Shown: positions 19,328-28,343, counted from the stretch's first letter. The stretch: 64,000 nucleotides of DNA from Shinella sp. PSBB067 (GCF_016839145.1 NZ_CP069303.1:4269001-4333000); one strand, 5' to 3'. Notes: generated by a model not told the origin, from the sequence alone. A program made the numbers and translations.

Positions 19328-20200
19328 ATGTCGATTGCGCAATTGAAAGCCTTCCATGTCGTCGCGGTGTGCGGCGGCTTCTCCCAGGCTGCCCGGGACA
19401 TGGCGATAAGCCAGTCCACCCTTTCGGCCCATGTGCGCGACCTCGAGGCCGCCTGCGGCTTCAACCTTCTCGAACGCCGGGCGCGCGGCGTCTCCCTCAG
19501 CTCGAACGGCGAACGCCTGCTGGAGATCACCACCCGGCTGTTCGCGGCAGAACGCGAGGCCAATGCCTTCCTGCGTGGCGAGGCCGGTGCGAGCGGCGGT
19601 CACCTGCGCGTTGCCGCCGACGGCCCGATCCTCGCCCTGCCGATCCTCTCGCACATGAAGAGCGAGCGTCCGAAACTCACATTCTCGCTGTCGATCGATA
19701 ATTCCGCACGCGTCATCGAGCAGGTCATGGACTATCGCGCGGACGTCGCCATTACCGCGCGGGTGCCCAATGACCCGCGGCTTTTCGGCAAGCACTTCCT
19801 CAGCATGCGGCTCGGTCTGTGCGTGCCGCTGGATCACCCGCTCGCCGGGGAGCAGAGCGTCACCATGCGCGCGCTGGAAGGTCTGTCCTTCGTCATGCGC
19901 GAACGCGGCTCGCGCACCCGCGAGGTTTTCGAGAAGAATCTCGCGGGCCACGGCATTTCCATCGAGCAGATCGTCGAGATTTCCTCAAGGGAAGGCGTTC
20001 GCGAAGCCATCGCCAACAGGGTGGGATGTGGCGTCATCGCCGACCTCGAACTCGGCAATGACAACCGCCTCGCCTTTGTGCCGATCGAAGACGCCCACGA
20101 GATTATCGACGAATACGTCATTTGCCTCGCCGAGCGCCAGCACCTTCCGCTGATCCGCGGCTTCATCCACGCGGCGGCCGCGCTGCACTCCGCCCGCTGA
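19328..20200 (+). CDS. LysR-family regulator divergent from the RTX gene
   Basis: 290 residues with the ATG at 19328, which places the HTH (MSIAQLKAFHVVAVCGGFSQ) at the expected distance from the N-terminus; an upstream ATG at 19229 would add 33 atypical residues. The effector domain covers about 90-285. The HTH text resembles the branch that includes regulators of 2-aminoethylphosphonate use, but no phosphonate genes are nearby. It shares its upstream region with the RTX phosphoesterase and could control it. The effector is unknown. Confidence 0.88.
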   Translation: MSIAQLKAFHVVAVCGGFSQAARDMAISQSTLSAHVRDLEAACGFNLLERRARGVSLSSNGERLLEITTRLFAAEREANAFLRGEAGASGGHLRVAADGPILALPILSHMKSERPKLTFSLSIDNSARVIEQVMDYRADVAITARVPNDPRLFGKHFLSMRLGLCVPLDHPLAGEQSVTMRALEGLSFVMRERGSRTREVFEKNLAGHGISIEQIVEISSREGVREAIANRVGCGVIADLELGNDNRLAFVPIEDAHEIIDEYVICLAERQHLPLIRGFIHAAAALHSAR

Positions 20201-20337
20201 GGCCGATCGCGATCCTGCCGCGACAATGGGGCGCCATCCACGCAATCTCCATGAAACGCACACGAAACCGGGATACTCGAATGCGAGCATCCGGCGGGGT
20301 GCGATGCCGGCAGCGAGTCGGCCAGACGAGGAATGGC

Positions 20338-20907
20338 ATGATGAGACCGTTTCAAAGAGACAGCAGCGCCAGATATCCTGTATCGATCCGCATCCTGCAC
20401 TGGCTGCGGGCCATCCTGATCCTCGGGTTGATCGCCTGCGGCTGGTACATGACCGGACGCGCCGAGGACGACCCGACGGCCGCGATCCTTTATCCCAACC
20501 ACAAGCAGTTCGGCGTGCTGGCCTGGCTGCTGGCGCTGGCGCAGCTTGCCCTTCGCTGGCGCTACCGTGCGGTTCTGCCGCACGCGCCGGACGCCCTCAA
20601 GCCCTGGGAGAAGCGTCTGTCCCACGTGACTCACCGGCTGATCATCGCCTTGACCATACTCACTCCGCTGCTGGGCTACGCGATGTCCAGCAGCCTCACG
20701 GACGGCGACGGCGTGCCTTTCTTCTTCCTCTCGCATGTGCCGGAGGTCCTGCCGAAGAACGATGCGGCCTTCGCGGTGTTCCAGGCGCTGCACGCCTATA
20801 GCGCCTATATCCTGCTGGCCTGCGTCCTCCTGCACATAGCCGGCACCGTGAAGCACCGGCTGCAGGACAGGGGCGGTCCGACCGACGTGCTCCCCCGCAT
20901 GCTTTGA
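20338..20907 (+). CDS. Cytochrome b561
   Basis: 189 residues with four TM helices and the CybB layout: RYPVSIRILHWLRAILILGL (first haem His in the HW pair), a second helix with AWLLALAQLALRWRY, HVTHRLIIALTILTPLLGYA (His) and FQALHAYSAYILLACVLLHI (two His). It is a di-haem b inner-membrane protein that probably moves electrons between quinol and a periplasmic or superoxide acceptor. The start at 20338 (MMRPFQ) follows GAGGA by 5 nt. It is transcribed alone, upstream of the riboswitch operon; no functional link is evident. Confidence 0.88.
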   Translation: MMRPFQRDSSARYPVSIRILHWLRAILILGLIACGWYMTGRAEDDPTAAILYPNHKQFGVLAWLLALAQLALRWRYRAVLPHAPDALKPWEKRLSHVTHRLIIALTILTPLLGYAMSSSLTDGDGVPFFFLSHVPEVLPKNDAAFAVFQALHAYSAYILLACVLLHIAGTVKHRLQDRGGPTDVLPRML

Positions 20908-21049
20908 GGCGGTCGAACCAAGATCGAGGCCCGGTCCCGTGAACCTTCGGCAACCGGCGGCGCGTCGGTGTTCTGACATCCTCTCTTTCATCCCGTTTCG
21001 GCCGGCCCGATCCGGCGGCCTTGCAAGCGCCGATGCTATTCGCTACGGG

Positions 21050-21228
21050 ATGACGGTCGGTTTCCGGAAGGGACTAAGAGGGAATCCGTGGCCAAAGACG
21101 GCCAGCCAAACGGAACTGCCCCCGCAACTGTAGGCGGCGAGCTGAACTCGGAAAATCCACTGGGCCCCGCGCCCGGGAAGGTCGAGGAAAGCGACGACCC
21201 GTCAGTCAGGAGACCTGCCGACGCAGAT
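21050..21228 (+). ncRNA. Cobalamin riboswitch
   Basis: About 180 nt between cytochrome b561 and the solute-binding protein carry the class hallmarks in order: GGGACTAAGAGGGAATCCGTG (21071-21091), the central ACTGCCCCCGCAACTGTA (21116-21132), a pairing arm around GGCCCCGCGCCC, and the B12 box GTCAGTCAGGAGACCTGCC (21201-21219). It controls the five-gene operon starting at 21331, normally reducing expression when adenosylcobalamin is abundant. The 100 bases before the first start codon contain the expression platform. Confidence 0.93.
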
Positions 21229-21330
21229 GACCAACCGAGCGGGTCGGCTCGGGCGGGCTTGCGATCGGCGTCCTGCATTTCGATCCTCGGCCTTCCTTCG
21301 TCCCGCCAACATTGCAACGGAAGGGATACG

Positions 21331-22341
21331 ATGTTGAGGTTCACGACGGCGTTCATCGCCACTTTCGCCCTGGCGCCGATGGCGTTCGCGGCCACCAGCT
21401 ATCCGCTGAAGCTGACGAGCTGCGGCCACGAGGTCACCATCGAGAAGGCGCCGGACAGCGTCGTCAGCGTCGGCCAGAGCACGACCGAGATCCTCTACAT
21501 GCTCGGCCTCGCCGACAAGGTGAAGGGCACCGCGCTGTGGATCAATCCCGTCCTGCCCGAATTCGCCGAGGTCGACAAGACGGTCGAGCGCCTCGCCGAC
21601 AATGCGCCGAGCTTCGAAAGCGTCGTGGCAAAGAAGCCGGAGCTCGTCGTCACCGCCTACGAGTGGATGATCGGTCCGCAGGGGGCGGTCGGCACGCGCG
21701 AGATGTTCGATGACGCGGGGATCGCAAGCTGGATCATGCCGACCGAATGCGTCGGAAAGGACAACACGCAGAGCATGGACGGCGCCCGCACCAGGCTGTT
21801 CGACACGGCCCTGCTCTACCAGGGCATCACGGAACTGGCCGAGATCTTCGACGTCTCCGAACGCGGCGAAAAGCTGGTCGCCGACCTCAGGTCGCGCGAG
21901 GAGGCCGCGGTCCGCAAAGCCAAGGACCTGAACCTGCCAGAGGACGTTTCCGGCGTGTTCTGGTATTCCTCCGCCGACATCGAGATCGACCCCTATGTGG
22001 CCGGCCTCAACGGCGTGCCGGGCTGGATGCTCTCCAAGCTGGGCGTGAAGAACGTCGTCACCTCCGAGGAGGAGTGGCCGACGGTGGGCTGGGAGACCAT
22101 CGCCACGGCGAGGCCGACCTTCATCGTCGCGGCCGAAATGAACCGCCGTCGCTTCCCCGCCGACGACATCGCCGTCAAGCGCGAGTTCCTGACCACAGAT
22201 CCCGTCGCGAAGGAGATGGAGGCGGTCAGGCAGGATCGCATCCTCACGATCGAGGCGAATGCGATGGACCCGTCGGTTCGCGCGATCTTCGCGCTGGAGA
22301 AACTGTCGAACGCGCTTTCCGGGTTCGGTCTGTCGAAATGA
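21331..22341 (+). CDS. Periplasmic binding protein of a BtuF/FhuD-type transporter
   Basis: 336 residues. The ATG at 21331 (GGAAGGG upstream) begins a signal peptide MLRFTTAFIATFALAPMAFA; open frame further up is riboswitch sequence. The mature protein has the class III fold: VTIEKAPDSVVSVGQSTTE near the N-terminus, a long central helix, and VGWETIATARPTFIVAAEM in the second lobe. It should capture a corrinoid, cobalt complex or Fe chelate. The riboswitch argues for cobalamin or a precursor. The stop overlaps the permease start. Confidence 0.85.
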   Translation: MLRFTTAFIATFALAPMAFAATSYPLKLTSCGHEVTIEKAPDSVVSVGQSTTEILYMLGLADKVKGTALWINPVLPEFAEVDKTVERLADNAPSFESVVAKKPELVVTAYEWMIGPQGAVGTREMFDDAGIASWIMPTECVGKDNTQSMDGARTRLFDTALLYQGITELAEIFDVSERGEKLVADLRSREEAAVRKAKDLNLPEDVSGVFWYSSADIEIDPYVAGLNGVPGWMLSKLGVKNVVTSEEEWPTVGWETIATARPTFIVAAEMNRRRFPADDIAVKREFLTTDPVAKEMEAVRQDRILTIEANAMDPSVRAIFALEKLSNALSGFGLSK

Positions 22342-23378
22342 GACAAGGCGCTGCGGTCCATGGCCTCGGGTGGCTCTTCTGGCTGGCTCCGGCCGTGCTG
22401 GCCGCAGCGCTGCTGTTTGGAACGGCGGTCGGCGAGACGCGCATCCCGCTCGCCACCGTCTTCGACGTCCTGGCGACGAAAACGGGTTTCCTGGACCGTG
22501 CGATCGATCCCATCGAACTCAGCGTGATCTGGCACTATCGCATGTCGCGCGCGGTGGTGGCGGCCTGCGGCGGCGCCAGCCTCGCCCTGTCCGGCCTCAT
22601 CCTCCAGGCGCTCTTGCGAAATCCGCTGGCCGAGCCCTATCTCCTCGGCATTTCGGCTGGAGCCTCCACCGGGGCCGTCGCCGTCACCGTCGCCGGTTTC
22701 GGCGCGGGGCTGCTCAGCATGTCGGCCGGAGCCTTTGCCGGCGCCATCACGGCCTTCGTGCTTGTCGCGCTGCTGGCCCGCGCCGCGGGCGGCGGAACCG
22801 GCATGCGCGGCGCGGCGGTGATCATCCTTGCCGGGATTGCGGGATCGCAGATGTTCAACGCCCTGACGGCCCTTATCATCGCGCAGTCGGCAAGCGCCGA
22901 GCAGGCGCGGGGCATCATGTTCTGGCTGCTGGGCAACCTTTCCGGCGTGCGCTGGCCAGACACCTGGCTGGTGCTGCCGATGGCCCTCGTCGGGCTCGGC
23001 ATCACGTTGTGGCATGTCCGGGCACTCGACGCCTTCGCCTTCGGCGCCGAGAGCGCGGCCGCGCTCGGCATCGACGTGCGCCGCACGCAGGTCGTGCTGA
23101 TCGGAACGGCGACGCTGGTGACGGCGATCATGGTCTCGGTCGCCGGCGCCATCGGCTTCGTCGGGCTCGTCGTGCCGCATGCCATGCGCATTCTCGTCGG
23201 CGCGCGCCACAGCCGGCTGGTGCCGGCGACGGCACTCGCCGGGGCGGTCTTCCTCGTCGTCTCCGATGTCGTCTCGCGCATCGCCCTTCCCGGGCAGGTC
23301 CTGCCGATCGGCGTCGTCACCGCGCTGGTCGGTGCGCCGGCCTTCGCCTTCATCATGGTCAGGGGAAGGCAGCGATGA
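22338..23378 (+). CDS. FecCD/BtuC-type ABC permease
   Basis: 346 residues, about ten TM helices. Family landmarks: ETRIPLATVFDVLA, YRMSRAVVAACGGASLALSG (the R-L-P-R region), LRNPLAEPYLLGISAGAS, and GFVGLVVPHAMRILVG with the ATPase-coupling loop. It forms the inner-membrane channel for the substrate delivered by the preceding binding protein. The gene starts in an ATGA overlap with that gene and ends in one with the ATPase. Confidence 0.92.
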   Translation: MRQGAAVHGLGWLFWLAPAVLAAALLFGTAVGETRIPLATVFDVLATKTGFLDRAIDPIELSVIWHYRMSRAVVAACGGASLALSGLILQALLRNPLAEPYLLGISAGASTGAVAVTVAGFGAGLLSMSAGAFAGAITAFVLVALLARAAGGGTGMRGAAVIILAGIAGSQMFNALTALIIAQSASAEQARGIMFWLLGNLSGVRWPDTWLVLPMALVGLGITLWHVRALDAFAFGAESAAALGIDVRRTQVVLIGTATLVTAIMVSVAGAIGFVGLVVPHAMRILVGARHSRLVPATALAGAVFLVVSDVVSRIALPGQVLPIGVVTALVGAPAFAFIMVRGRQR

Positions 23379-24151
23379 CCGACAGGCCCGTACTCGAAGC
23401 GGTCGGCGTCGCCCGGATGGCCGGTGGCCGCCCGATCGTTTCCGGCATCGATCTCGGCGTGCGCGCCGGCGAGACGCTCGGCCTGATAGGACCAAACGGC
23501 TCGGGAAAATCGACGCTCCTGAACATGCTGGCCGGGCTCGTCAGCCCGAGCCGGGGCGAGATCCGCCTCGCCGGCCGGCCCATGGCGCGCCTCAGCCGGC
23601 GCGAGGTCGCGCGCTCCATCGCCTTCGTCGCCCAGCAGGCCGAGACGGGTGAGCGGATTTGCGTTCGCGATGCGGTCGAGCTCGGCCGCACGCCGTGGCT
23701 CGATGCGCTGCGGCCGTGGGGCCGCGAGGACGACGATGCCGTGAACGCGGCGCTCGAGGCCGTCGATATGCAGCACATGGCTCGCCGCGACTGGGCGACG
23801 CTCTCGGGCGGTGAGCGCCAGCGGGTCCATATCGCCCGCGCCCATGCGCAGAAACCGCAGCTCCTGCTTCTCGACGAGCCGACGAACCATCTCGACATCC
23901 ACCACCAGATCGGCATTCTCGACCTCATCGGAACGCTCGCGGTGACGACCGTCATCGCCCTCCACGACCTCAACCACGCACAGCGCTGCGATCGATTGCT
24001 GGTGATGAAACACGGGCGATGCGCGGCCCTCGGGCCGCCGCACGAGGTGCTCACCGCACCGCTGATCCGCGAGATATTCGCCGTCGAGGCCGAACTCATC
24101 CCCCATCCGTCCGGCGGCCGGCCGGTCTTCGCCTTCCAACGCCTTGCCTGA
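23375..24151 (+). CDS. ABC transporter ATPase, BtuD/FepC type
   Basis: 258 residues. Walker A GPNGSGKSTLLNMLAG, signature LSGGERQRVHIARAHAQKPQ, Walker B LLLLDEPTNHLDI and switch His in ALHDLNHA. It energises the FecCD-type permease as a dimer. The start overlaps the permease stop by 4 bp, with AGGGGAAGG upstream. Confidence 0.93.
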   Translation: MTDRPVLEAVGVARMAGGRPIVSGIDLGVRAGETLGLIGPNGSGKSTLLNMLAGLVSPSRGEIRLAGRPMARLSRREVARSIAFVAQQAETGERICVRDAVELGRTPWLDALRPWGREDDDAVNAALEAVDMQHMARRDWATLSGGERQRVHIARAHAQKPQLLLLDEPTNHLDIHHQIGILDLIGTLAVTTVIALHDLNHAQRCDRLLVMKHGRCAALGPPHEVLTAPLIREIFAVEAELIPHPSGGRPVFAFQRLA

Positions 24152-24162
24152 AAGGACACTCC

Positions 24163-24594
24163 ATGCTGCTCCGACTGACCCTTCTTCTCGGCCTCCTCGC
24201 ATCCCCGGCCGTGGCCGAGACCTTCGAGGTGAAGATGCTCAACCGCAACGCGACGGGCCCGATGCCCTTCGAGCCCGAATACCTCGTGATCAAGCCTGGC
24301 GACACGGTGAAATTCCTCGCGACGGACCCCGGCCACAACGCCGCCACCATCGCCGGCATGATCCCCGACGGCGGCAAGAAGTTCGTCGGCAAGATCAATC
24401 AGGAGATCGAGGTGACGCTGAGCGAGGAAGGCATCTGGGGCATCAAGTGCTCGCCGCATTTCACCATGGGCATGGCCATGCTGATCCAGGTCGGCGATAC
24501 GCCGGCCACCGAAGCCGACCTGCCGGCGGACCTGCCGCCCGCCGCCCGCAAGCGCATGATCGAGATCCTCGCCAGGCGCGACGCCGCAAGGTGA
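24163..24594 (+). CDS. Pseudoazurin (type 1 blue copper protein)
   Basis: 143-residue precursor with signal peptide MLLRLTLLLGLLASPAVA. The plastocyanin-like domain has the complete type 1 copper ligand set H58, C96, H99 and M104, with exactly the 38-3-5 spacing of pseudoazurins (GHNAATI; KCSPHFTMGM). It carries single electrons in the periplasm, classically to nitrite or nitrous oxide reductase. Here it lies 11 bp after a cobalamin-riboswitch-controlled ABC transporter and overlaps the next gene, with no denitrification gene in the window, which is unusual. AAAGGA precedes the ATG. Confidence 0.93.
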   Translation: MLLRLTLLLGLLASPAVAETFEVKMLNRNATGPMPFEPEYLVIKPGDTVKFLATDPGHNAATIAGMIPDGGKKFVGKINQEIEVTLSEEGIWGIKCSPHFTMGMAMLIQVGDTPATEADLPADLPPAARKRMIEILARRDAAR

Positions 24595-25478
24595 GCGCGG
24601 CCGGATCCGAGGGTCTCTCCAATCGTTCGGTCAAGGACGATATCCGCGACTACTGGAGCATCCGCGCCGAAACCTACGATCTCAGTCCCGGGCACGGGCA
24701 AATGGGCATGCGCGAGGCGCAGGCATGGCGAGACCTGATCCGTGACCATCTCGGCCACGGCGCTGGCCGCCGCGCGCTGGATCTCGGTTGCGGCACGGGC
24801 ACGATGTCGCTGCTGATGCAGGCCGCCGGCTTCGACGTCACGGGCCTCGACTTTGCCGGGCCGATGCTCGAGCGCGCCCGCCGGAAAGCGAAGGAGGCCG
24901 GCGTCCCCGTCACGTTCGTCGCCGGCGACGCCGAGCATACGCTCGAGCCCGAAGCGCAGTACGACGCGATCATCGCGCGCAACCTGCTGTGGACCCTGCC
25001 GGACCCCCGACAGGCCGTCGGCGAATGGTGCCGCATCCTGAGGCCGGGCGGGCGGCTGCTGGTCATCGACGGCGATTTTGTCCGCCAGGGCAGGATCGAG
25101 CGCCTCATGCCGCTGCTCGACGGGATATTCGGCAAGATCCGCGACGGTCATAGCCTGCTCACCGTGGCGCAATGGGAGGAGCACGACCGCATCATGGCGC
25201 GCCTGCCGTTTCACCGGGGAATGCGGGTGGAGGATGTGGCGGACTTGTTCGCGGGAGCCGGCCTCATGGAGCAACGTCGCGATGGCTTGCAGGGCATACG
25301 TCGCGGCAGGGGCCTGCACCTTGCCAGCCGGGCAGGCGTCATCGCATGGAGCCAGCACCGCTTCGCCGTTTCCGCCTGCAAGCCGCAGGAGGGACATATC
25401 CGCGAGAGGGTGCCTGACGGCATCCGCGCAGCAACGGACCCTTGGAGCCGGCCCCGCCGGGAAAACGCCCGTTCCTAG
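24591..25478 (+). CDS. Class I SAM-dependent methyltransferase
   Basis: 295 residues from a GTG that overlaps the pseudoazurin stop (GTGA). Rossmann motif I is ALDLGCGTGTMSLLMQAAGF (about residues 62-81), motif II VTGLDFAGPMLERAR, and a later ILRPGGRLLVIDGD. The N-terminal KDDIRDYWSIRAETYDLSPG resembles methyltransferases that act on small molecules or lipids. Homology seems to end near QHRFAVSACKP; the last 30 or so residues (to 25478) look like read-through, so a 3' frameshift or a lost stop is possible. The substrate is unknown. It is the last gene of the riboswitch operon. Confidence 0.82.
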   Translation: MSAAGSEGLSNRSVKDDIRDYWSIRAETYDLSPGHGQMGMREAQAWRDLIRDHLGHGAGRRALDLGCGTGTMSLLMQAAGFDVTGLDFAGPMLERARRKAKEAGVPVTFVAGDAEHTLEPEAQYDAIIARNLLWTLPDPRQAVGEWCRILRPGGRLLVIDGDFVRQGRIERLMPLLDGIFGKIRDGHSLLTVAQWEEHDRIMARLPFHRGMRVEDVADLFAGAGLMEQRRDGLQGIRRGRGLHLASRAGVIAWSQHRFAVSACKPQEGHIRERVPDGIRAATDPWSRPRRENARS

Positions 25479-25537
25479 ACTGCTTCCGCTGCCAGGGCGA
25501 ACGCGCCCATACGCCTCGGCCCTGCCGGTGACTGTTA

Positions 25538-26236
25538 TCAGGCGTCTGGCTGCTTCGCTGCCAGTCCATCCGGTCTGCGCACGATTGCTATCCACGAGAA
25601 ACCGCGGTGAAGGCTGGCCGCCTCGCTCGTTCCGCCTTGCAGCGCCGCGATCTCGGCAGCGACGCCGAACAGATCCGGGCGCGGCTTGACATGATGCCAT
25701 CCCAGCCATGTGCGAATGGCGTGCCCCGTCCATGAAGGCAGGCCCGCCATGTCGCCGAAATCGACGACATGCAGTTCCCCTCCCGGCGCCAGAAGCTGCG
25801 ACGCCCTGAGGAGAGCGTCCCGCCATTGCGGGATCATCGAGACGGCATACGAAATGAAGATGCGATCGTAGCCATGGTCCCGCGCCGTCCGGAAGCTTGC
25901 TTGCGGATCGAAGGTGACGGCATCCGCGCGGGCAAGGCGCACCCTTTCGTGCAGGCGGGTGCGCGTCACGGCGCTACCGGCAGCCGCCAGCATCTCGCCC
26001 GATATGTCGATGCCGTGAAAGCGCGCATGCGGATAGGCCTGCGCCGCCTTCACCAGATTGCGGCCGGTGCCGCAGCCGATCTCCAGCACCGTGCCACCTG
26101 CCGGCACATGAAGTCTCTCCAGCATCCTGTCGCGGCCGATCAGGTAGTATTTTCGCGTCGCGTCGTAGAAGCCGAAGCGTCTTTGCAGCCGATAGATGCG
26201 ATCCATCAGCGCACCGTGGTCGAGCGTCGCCGTCAT
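25538..26236 (-). CDS. btaB: BtaB-like methyltransferase for betaine lipid synthesis
   Basis: 232 residues from the ATG at 26236, which overlaps the btaA stop (TCATGA arrangement). SAM motif I is GTVLEIGCGTGRNLVKAAQA, motif II FHGIDISGEMLAAAG, then LLAPGGELHVVDFGDMAGLP. BtaB trimethylates diacylglyceryl-homoserine to DGTS, a phosphorus-free membrane lipid that replaces phosphatidylcholine when phosphate is low. The coupling to btaA makes this specific assignment strong. Confidence 0.9.
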   Translation of the reverse strand: MTATLDHGALMDRIYRLQRRFGFYDATRKYYLIGRDRMLERLHVPAGGTVLEIGCGTGRNLVKAAQAYPHARFHGIDISGEMLAAAGSAVTRTRLHERVRLARADAVTFDPQASFRTARDHGYDRIFISYAVSMIPQWRDALLRASQLLAPGGELHVVDFGDMAGLPSWTGHAIRTWLGWHHVKPRPDLFGVAAEIAALQGGTSEAASLHRGFSWIAIVRRPDGLAAKQPDA

Positions 26237-27534
26237 GACCGATCCTTCAAAACCAGAAGATGGAAACCGCCATAGATGGACGAGCGGTCGCGGGCGTGAA
26301 GGGCCAGCGATTCCTCGCGCCGGTAGTCCCAGCGGGCCAGGAGCTCCGGCACGACGCGACCTTCCAGCAGATTGGCCGGCGCCGCGGTGCGGAAGATGAC
26401 GCGGGCGCCGGCAGCGGCAGAACGGGTAATCTCGCTCCATAGGCCGTTCAACTGGGCGTCGGACATCCAGTCCTGCGCATCGAGCAGCACGACGCGGTCG
26501 ACGGAGGCATCCGGCTTTGCCGCCAGCCATTCGGTGATCGAGATGTTTTCCACGCCCAGGCGGGCGGCGCGGGCGCGCACGGCCTCGAAATTTCCGCGCT
26601 GGAGGTAGGGCGGCAATGGCGCGCTCTGGTCTCGCCCGTATCCGCGGCCGAAGGCCTGCCAGGCGAAATAGTTCTCCGACAGCGGAAAATCACAGGCGAG
26701 CCGTTCCAGCCGCTGGCGCAGAACCGAGGCCATGCTGCCGTCACCCGCCAGAACGTCATATTGCTGCGGGGGAATGCCGAGCCCGAACAACGAGGATTTT
26801 CGCCGCGTCATCCAGCGCACGAAACGCTTGTCGAACAACGGCGCGATCATCGTGTCGAAGAGCCGGCGCTGTTCGTCCTGGTCACGCGCCTCGAGCAGGA
26901 GACGCGGATTGACGCCATAAAGCCGGGCCACCCGATGGCCCCAGCCGATGAAATGGCCGAGGAGGCCATGGCGGTAGAGATGGCGGCGGAACATGGAGAT
27001 ACGCCGCCGGCCGGTGAGGCCGCGCCCGTCCCAATAGGAACGGCTGGCCTCGTCGAGAACCGGGCGGATGAAGCGCCTGTAGTCCTCCAGGTTCTCCCGG
27101 GCATCGGCCAATGCATAAAAACGGTGGAAGTTCTCGTAGCAGGGCAGGGTTTGAAGTGCCGCCAGCTTCAGCCGGTTGAAGGCGATATGGGCAGGATTGA
27201 GATCGACCGCCTCGATACGGCCAGGATCCGCCAGAAGATAGGAGAATGCGTTGCAGCCCCCGGAGGCAATGGTGACCAGGGTCTGGCCGGGCTCGATCGC
27301 CAGAGCATCCATGTCGACCTCCGGGTCTTCCCAGATCTGCGCATAAACCAGCTTCTGGAACAGGCGAGCGAAGAAATACTCGGCGAGCCCCTCACGGGTC
27401 AGCGGCGCGCTGCGACGCACGGCCTCCCGCAACCGGCGGGCCGGATTGAGGTGATATTCCGGCTCGAATTCTTCACGCGGCTGCCGGTGCACAACCGCAT
27501 CGCATCCGTTCTGTCGCTTCAGCACCGTCGTCAT
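26233..27534 (-). CDS. btaA: BtaA, SAM:diacylglycerol 3-amino-3-carboxypropyl transferase
   Basis: 433 residues of the DUF3419/BtaA family. Landmarks: FFARLFQKLVYAQIWEDPEV near the N-terminus, LVTIASGGCNAFSYLLADPG and IEAVDLNPAHIAFNRLKLAA (SAM-binding fold), and FGLGIPPQQYDVL. It moves the 3-amino-3-carboxypropyl group of SAM to diacylglycerol, the first step of DGTS synthesis. GGAG lies 8-9 nt before the ATG. I looked for a Pho box in the 130 bp upstream and did not find a convincing one. Confidence 0.93.
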   Translation of the reverse strand: MTTVLKRQNGCDAVVHRQPREEFEPEYHLNPARRLREAVRRSAPLTREGLAEYFFARLFQKLVYAQIWEDPEVDMDALAIEPGQTLVTIASGGCNAFSYLLADPGRIEAVDLNPAHIAFNRLKLAALQTLPCYENFHRFYALADARENLEDYRRFIRPVLDEASRSYWDGRGLTGRRRISMFRRHLYRHGLLGHFIGWGHRVARLYGVNPRLLLEARDQDEQRRLFDTMIAPLFDKRFVRWMTRRKSSLFGLGIPPQQYDVLAGDGSMASVLRQRLERLACDFPLSENYFAWQAFGRGYGRDQSAPLPPYLQRGNFEAVRARAARLGVENISITEWLAAKPDASVDRVVLLDAQDWMSDAQLNGLWSEITRSAAAGARVIFRTAAPANLLEGRVVPELLARWDYRREESLALHARDRSSIYGGFHLLVLKDRS

Positions 27535-27664
27535 GCCGCACTCCGTTGGAGGATCATTCGGGGATTTGTCGTGATATACGCGGGCAACTGGATGGCACGC
27601 TCGCTCCAGCCATAGCCACTGGTGCGGCGCCGCCGCGCTAGCTCCGGTGGAAAGAGACGCGGCG

Positions 27665-27808
27665 CTAGAGCATCGGGGCGGGAACCTGGGGCATACGCTC
27701 GGCGATGAAGTCGTCCAACCGTCTTTCCTCGATCTCCATATAGACCTCTTCGCCGAAATACTCGGCAGTCTCCGCCTTGATTTGGTTGAGATGATCGTCG
27801 TTGAACAT
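27665..27808 (-). CDS. Small hypothetical protein, 47 residues
   Basis: The ATG at 27808 has TTGAGGAT 9-10 nt upstream and gives a 47-residue acidic helical protein beginning MFNDDHLNQIKAETAEYFGE and ending VPAPML. The codon choice is GC-rich at third positions like its neighbours. It lies 130 bp upstream of btaA in the same direction and could share its transcript. No domain is recognised. Confidence 0.6.
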   Translation of the reverse strand: MFNDDHLNQIKAETAEYFGEEVYMEIEERRLDDFIAERMPQVPAPML

Positions 27809-28343
27809 GGGCGATATCCTCAAGGGGTCGGACGGGCACCGGAGGCCGCCGCCACCAGGGCGATCCGCGTCAGGACACCGAAGCCGGCAATGGCGACGAC
27901 GGTGGCTTGACGGAGCCGGCCGGCCCGGCTGTTCCACGCCTTTCCCGCCGAAGTCCTATAGGAAACATCGACGAAGCTTTTGTGACGAACCGCGACTCGG
28001 CGCCTTCCGAAACGGCCCCCGGAGCCGCCAGCAGCGCTTGGACCGGAAGCTGGAGAAAATAGTGATTATCCCGAGAGCGGGGAAATGGCCGTGATTATGC
28101 ACTGGATGCCGGGAGCGGCGATGATGACGATAGGCTCAATGCTGTGCAAATTGGAATGCCGGACATTTTTGAGGATATGACCGCAGCCGCAGCTTGTCCA
28201 AGTGGAGTGCGAACGAGTGCCTGATTCTTCGCAACCGAAGACCTCATGTTGACCCGAGCTTAGCGAAACAAGTCAAATGTTGACCGGGCCCTGCGATCTA
28301 CGGTGACCGGATCAACGAAATTAAGCTAAGTGCTTGAATTGAA
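27809..28343. other. Intergenic stretch with an unstarted reading frame
   Basis: No complete gene is seen. On the minus strand a frame is open from 28065 to a TGA at 27820; its last 55 codons look coding (RHKSFVDVSYRTSAGKAWNS, then the hydrophobic ATVVAIAGFGVLTRIALVAA) and its stop overlaps the ribosome site of the 47-residue gene, but it has no ATG, GTG or TTG in a sensible place. It may be a remnant or a small membrane peptide with an unusual start. From about 28060 to 28343 the composition drifts to lower GC with no frame on either strand. Confidence 0.3.

Noticed and set aside
24163-24594. Pseudoazurin as part of a denitrification cluster
   Set aside because: No nir, nor or nos gene is in the window; the gene is embedded in the cobalamin-riboswitch operon.
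27535-27664. Pho box before btaA
   Set aside because: I scanned for CTGTCAT-like pairs at 11-bp spacing on the minus strand and found no pair matching at more than a few positions.
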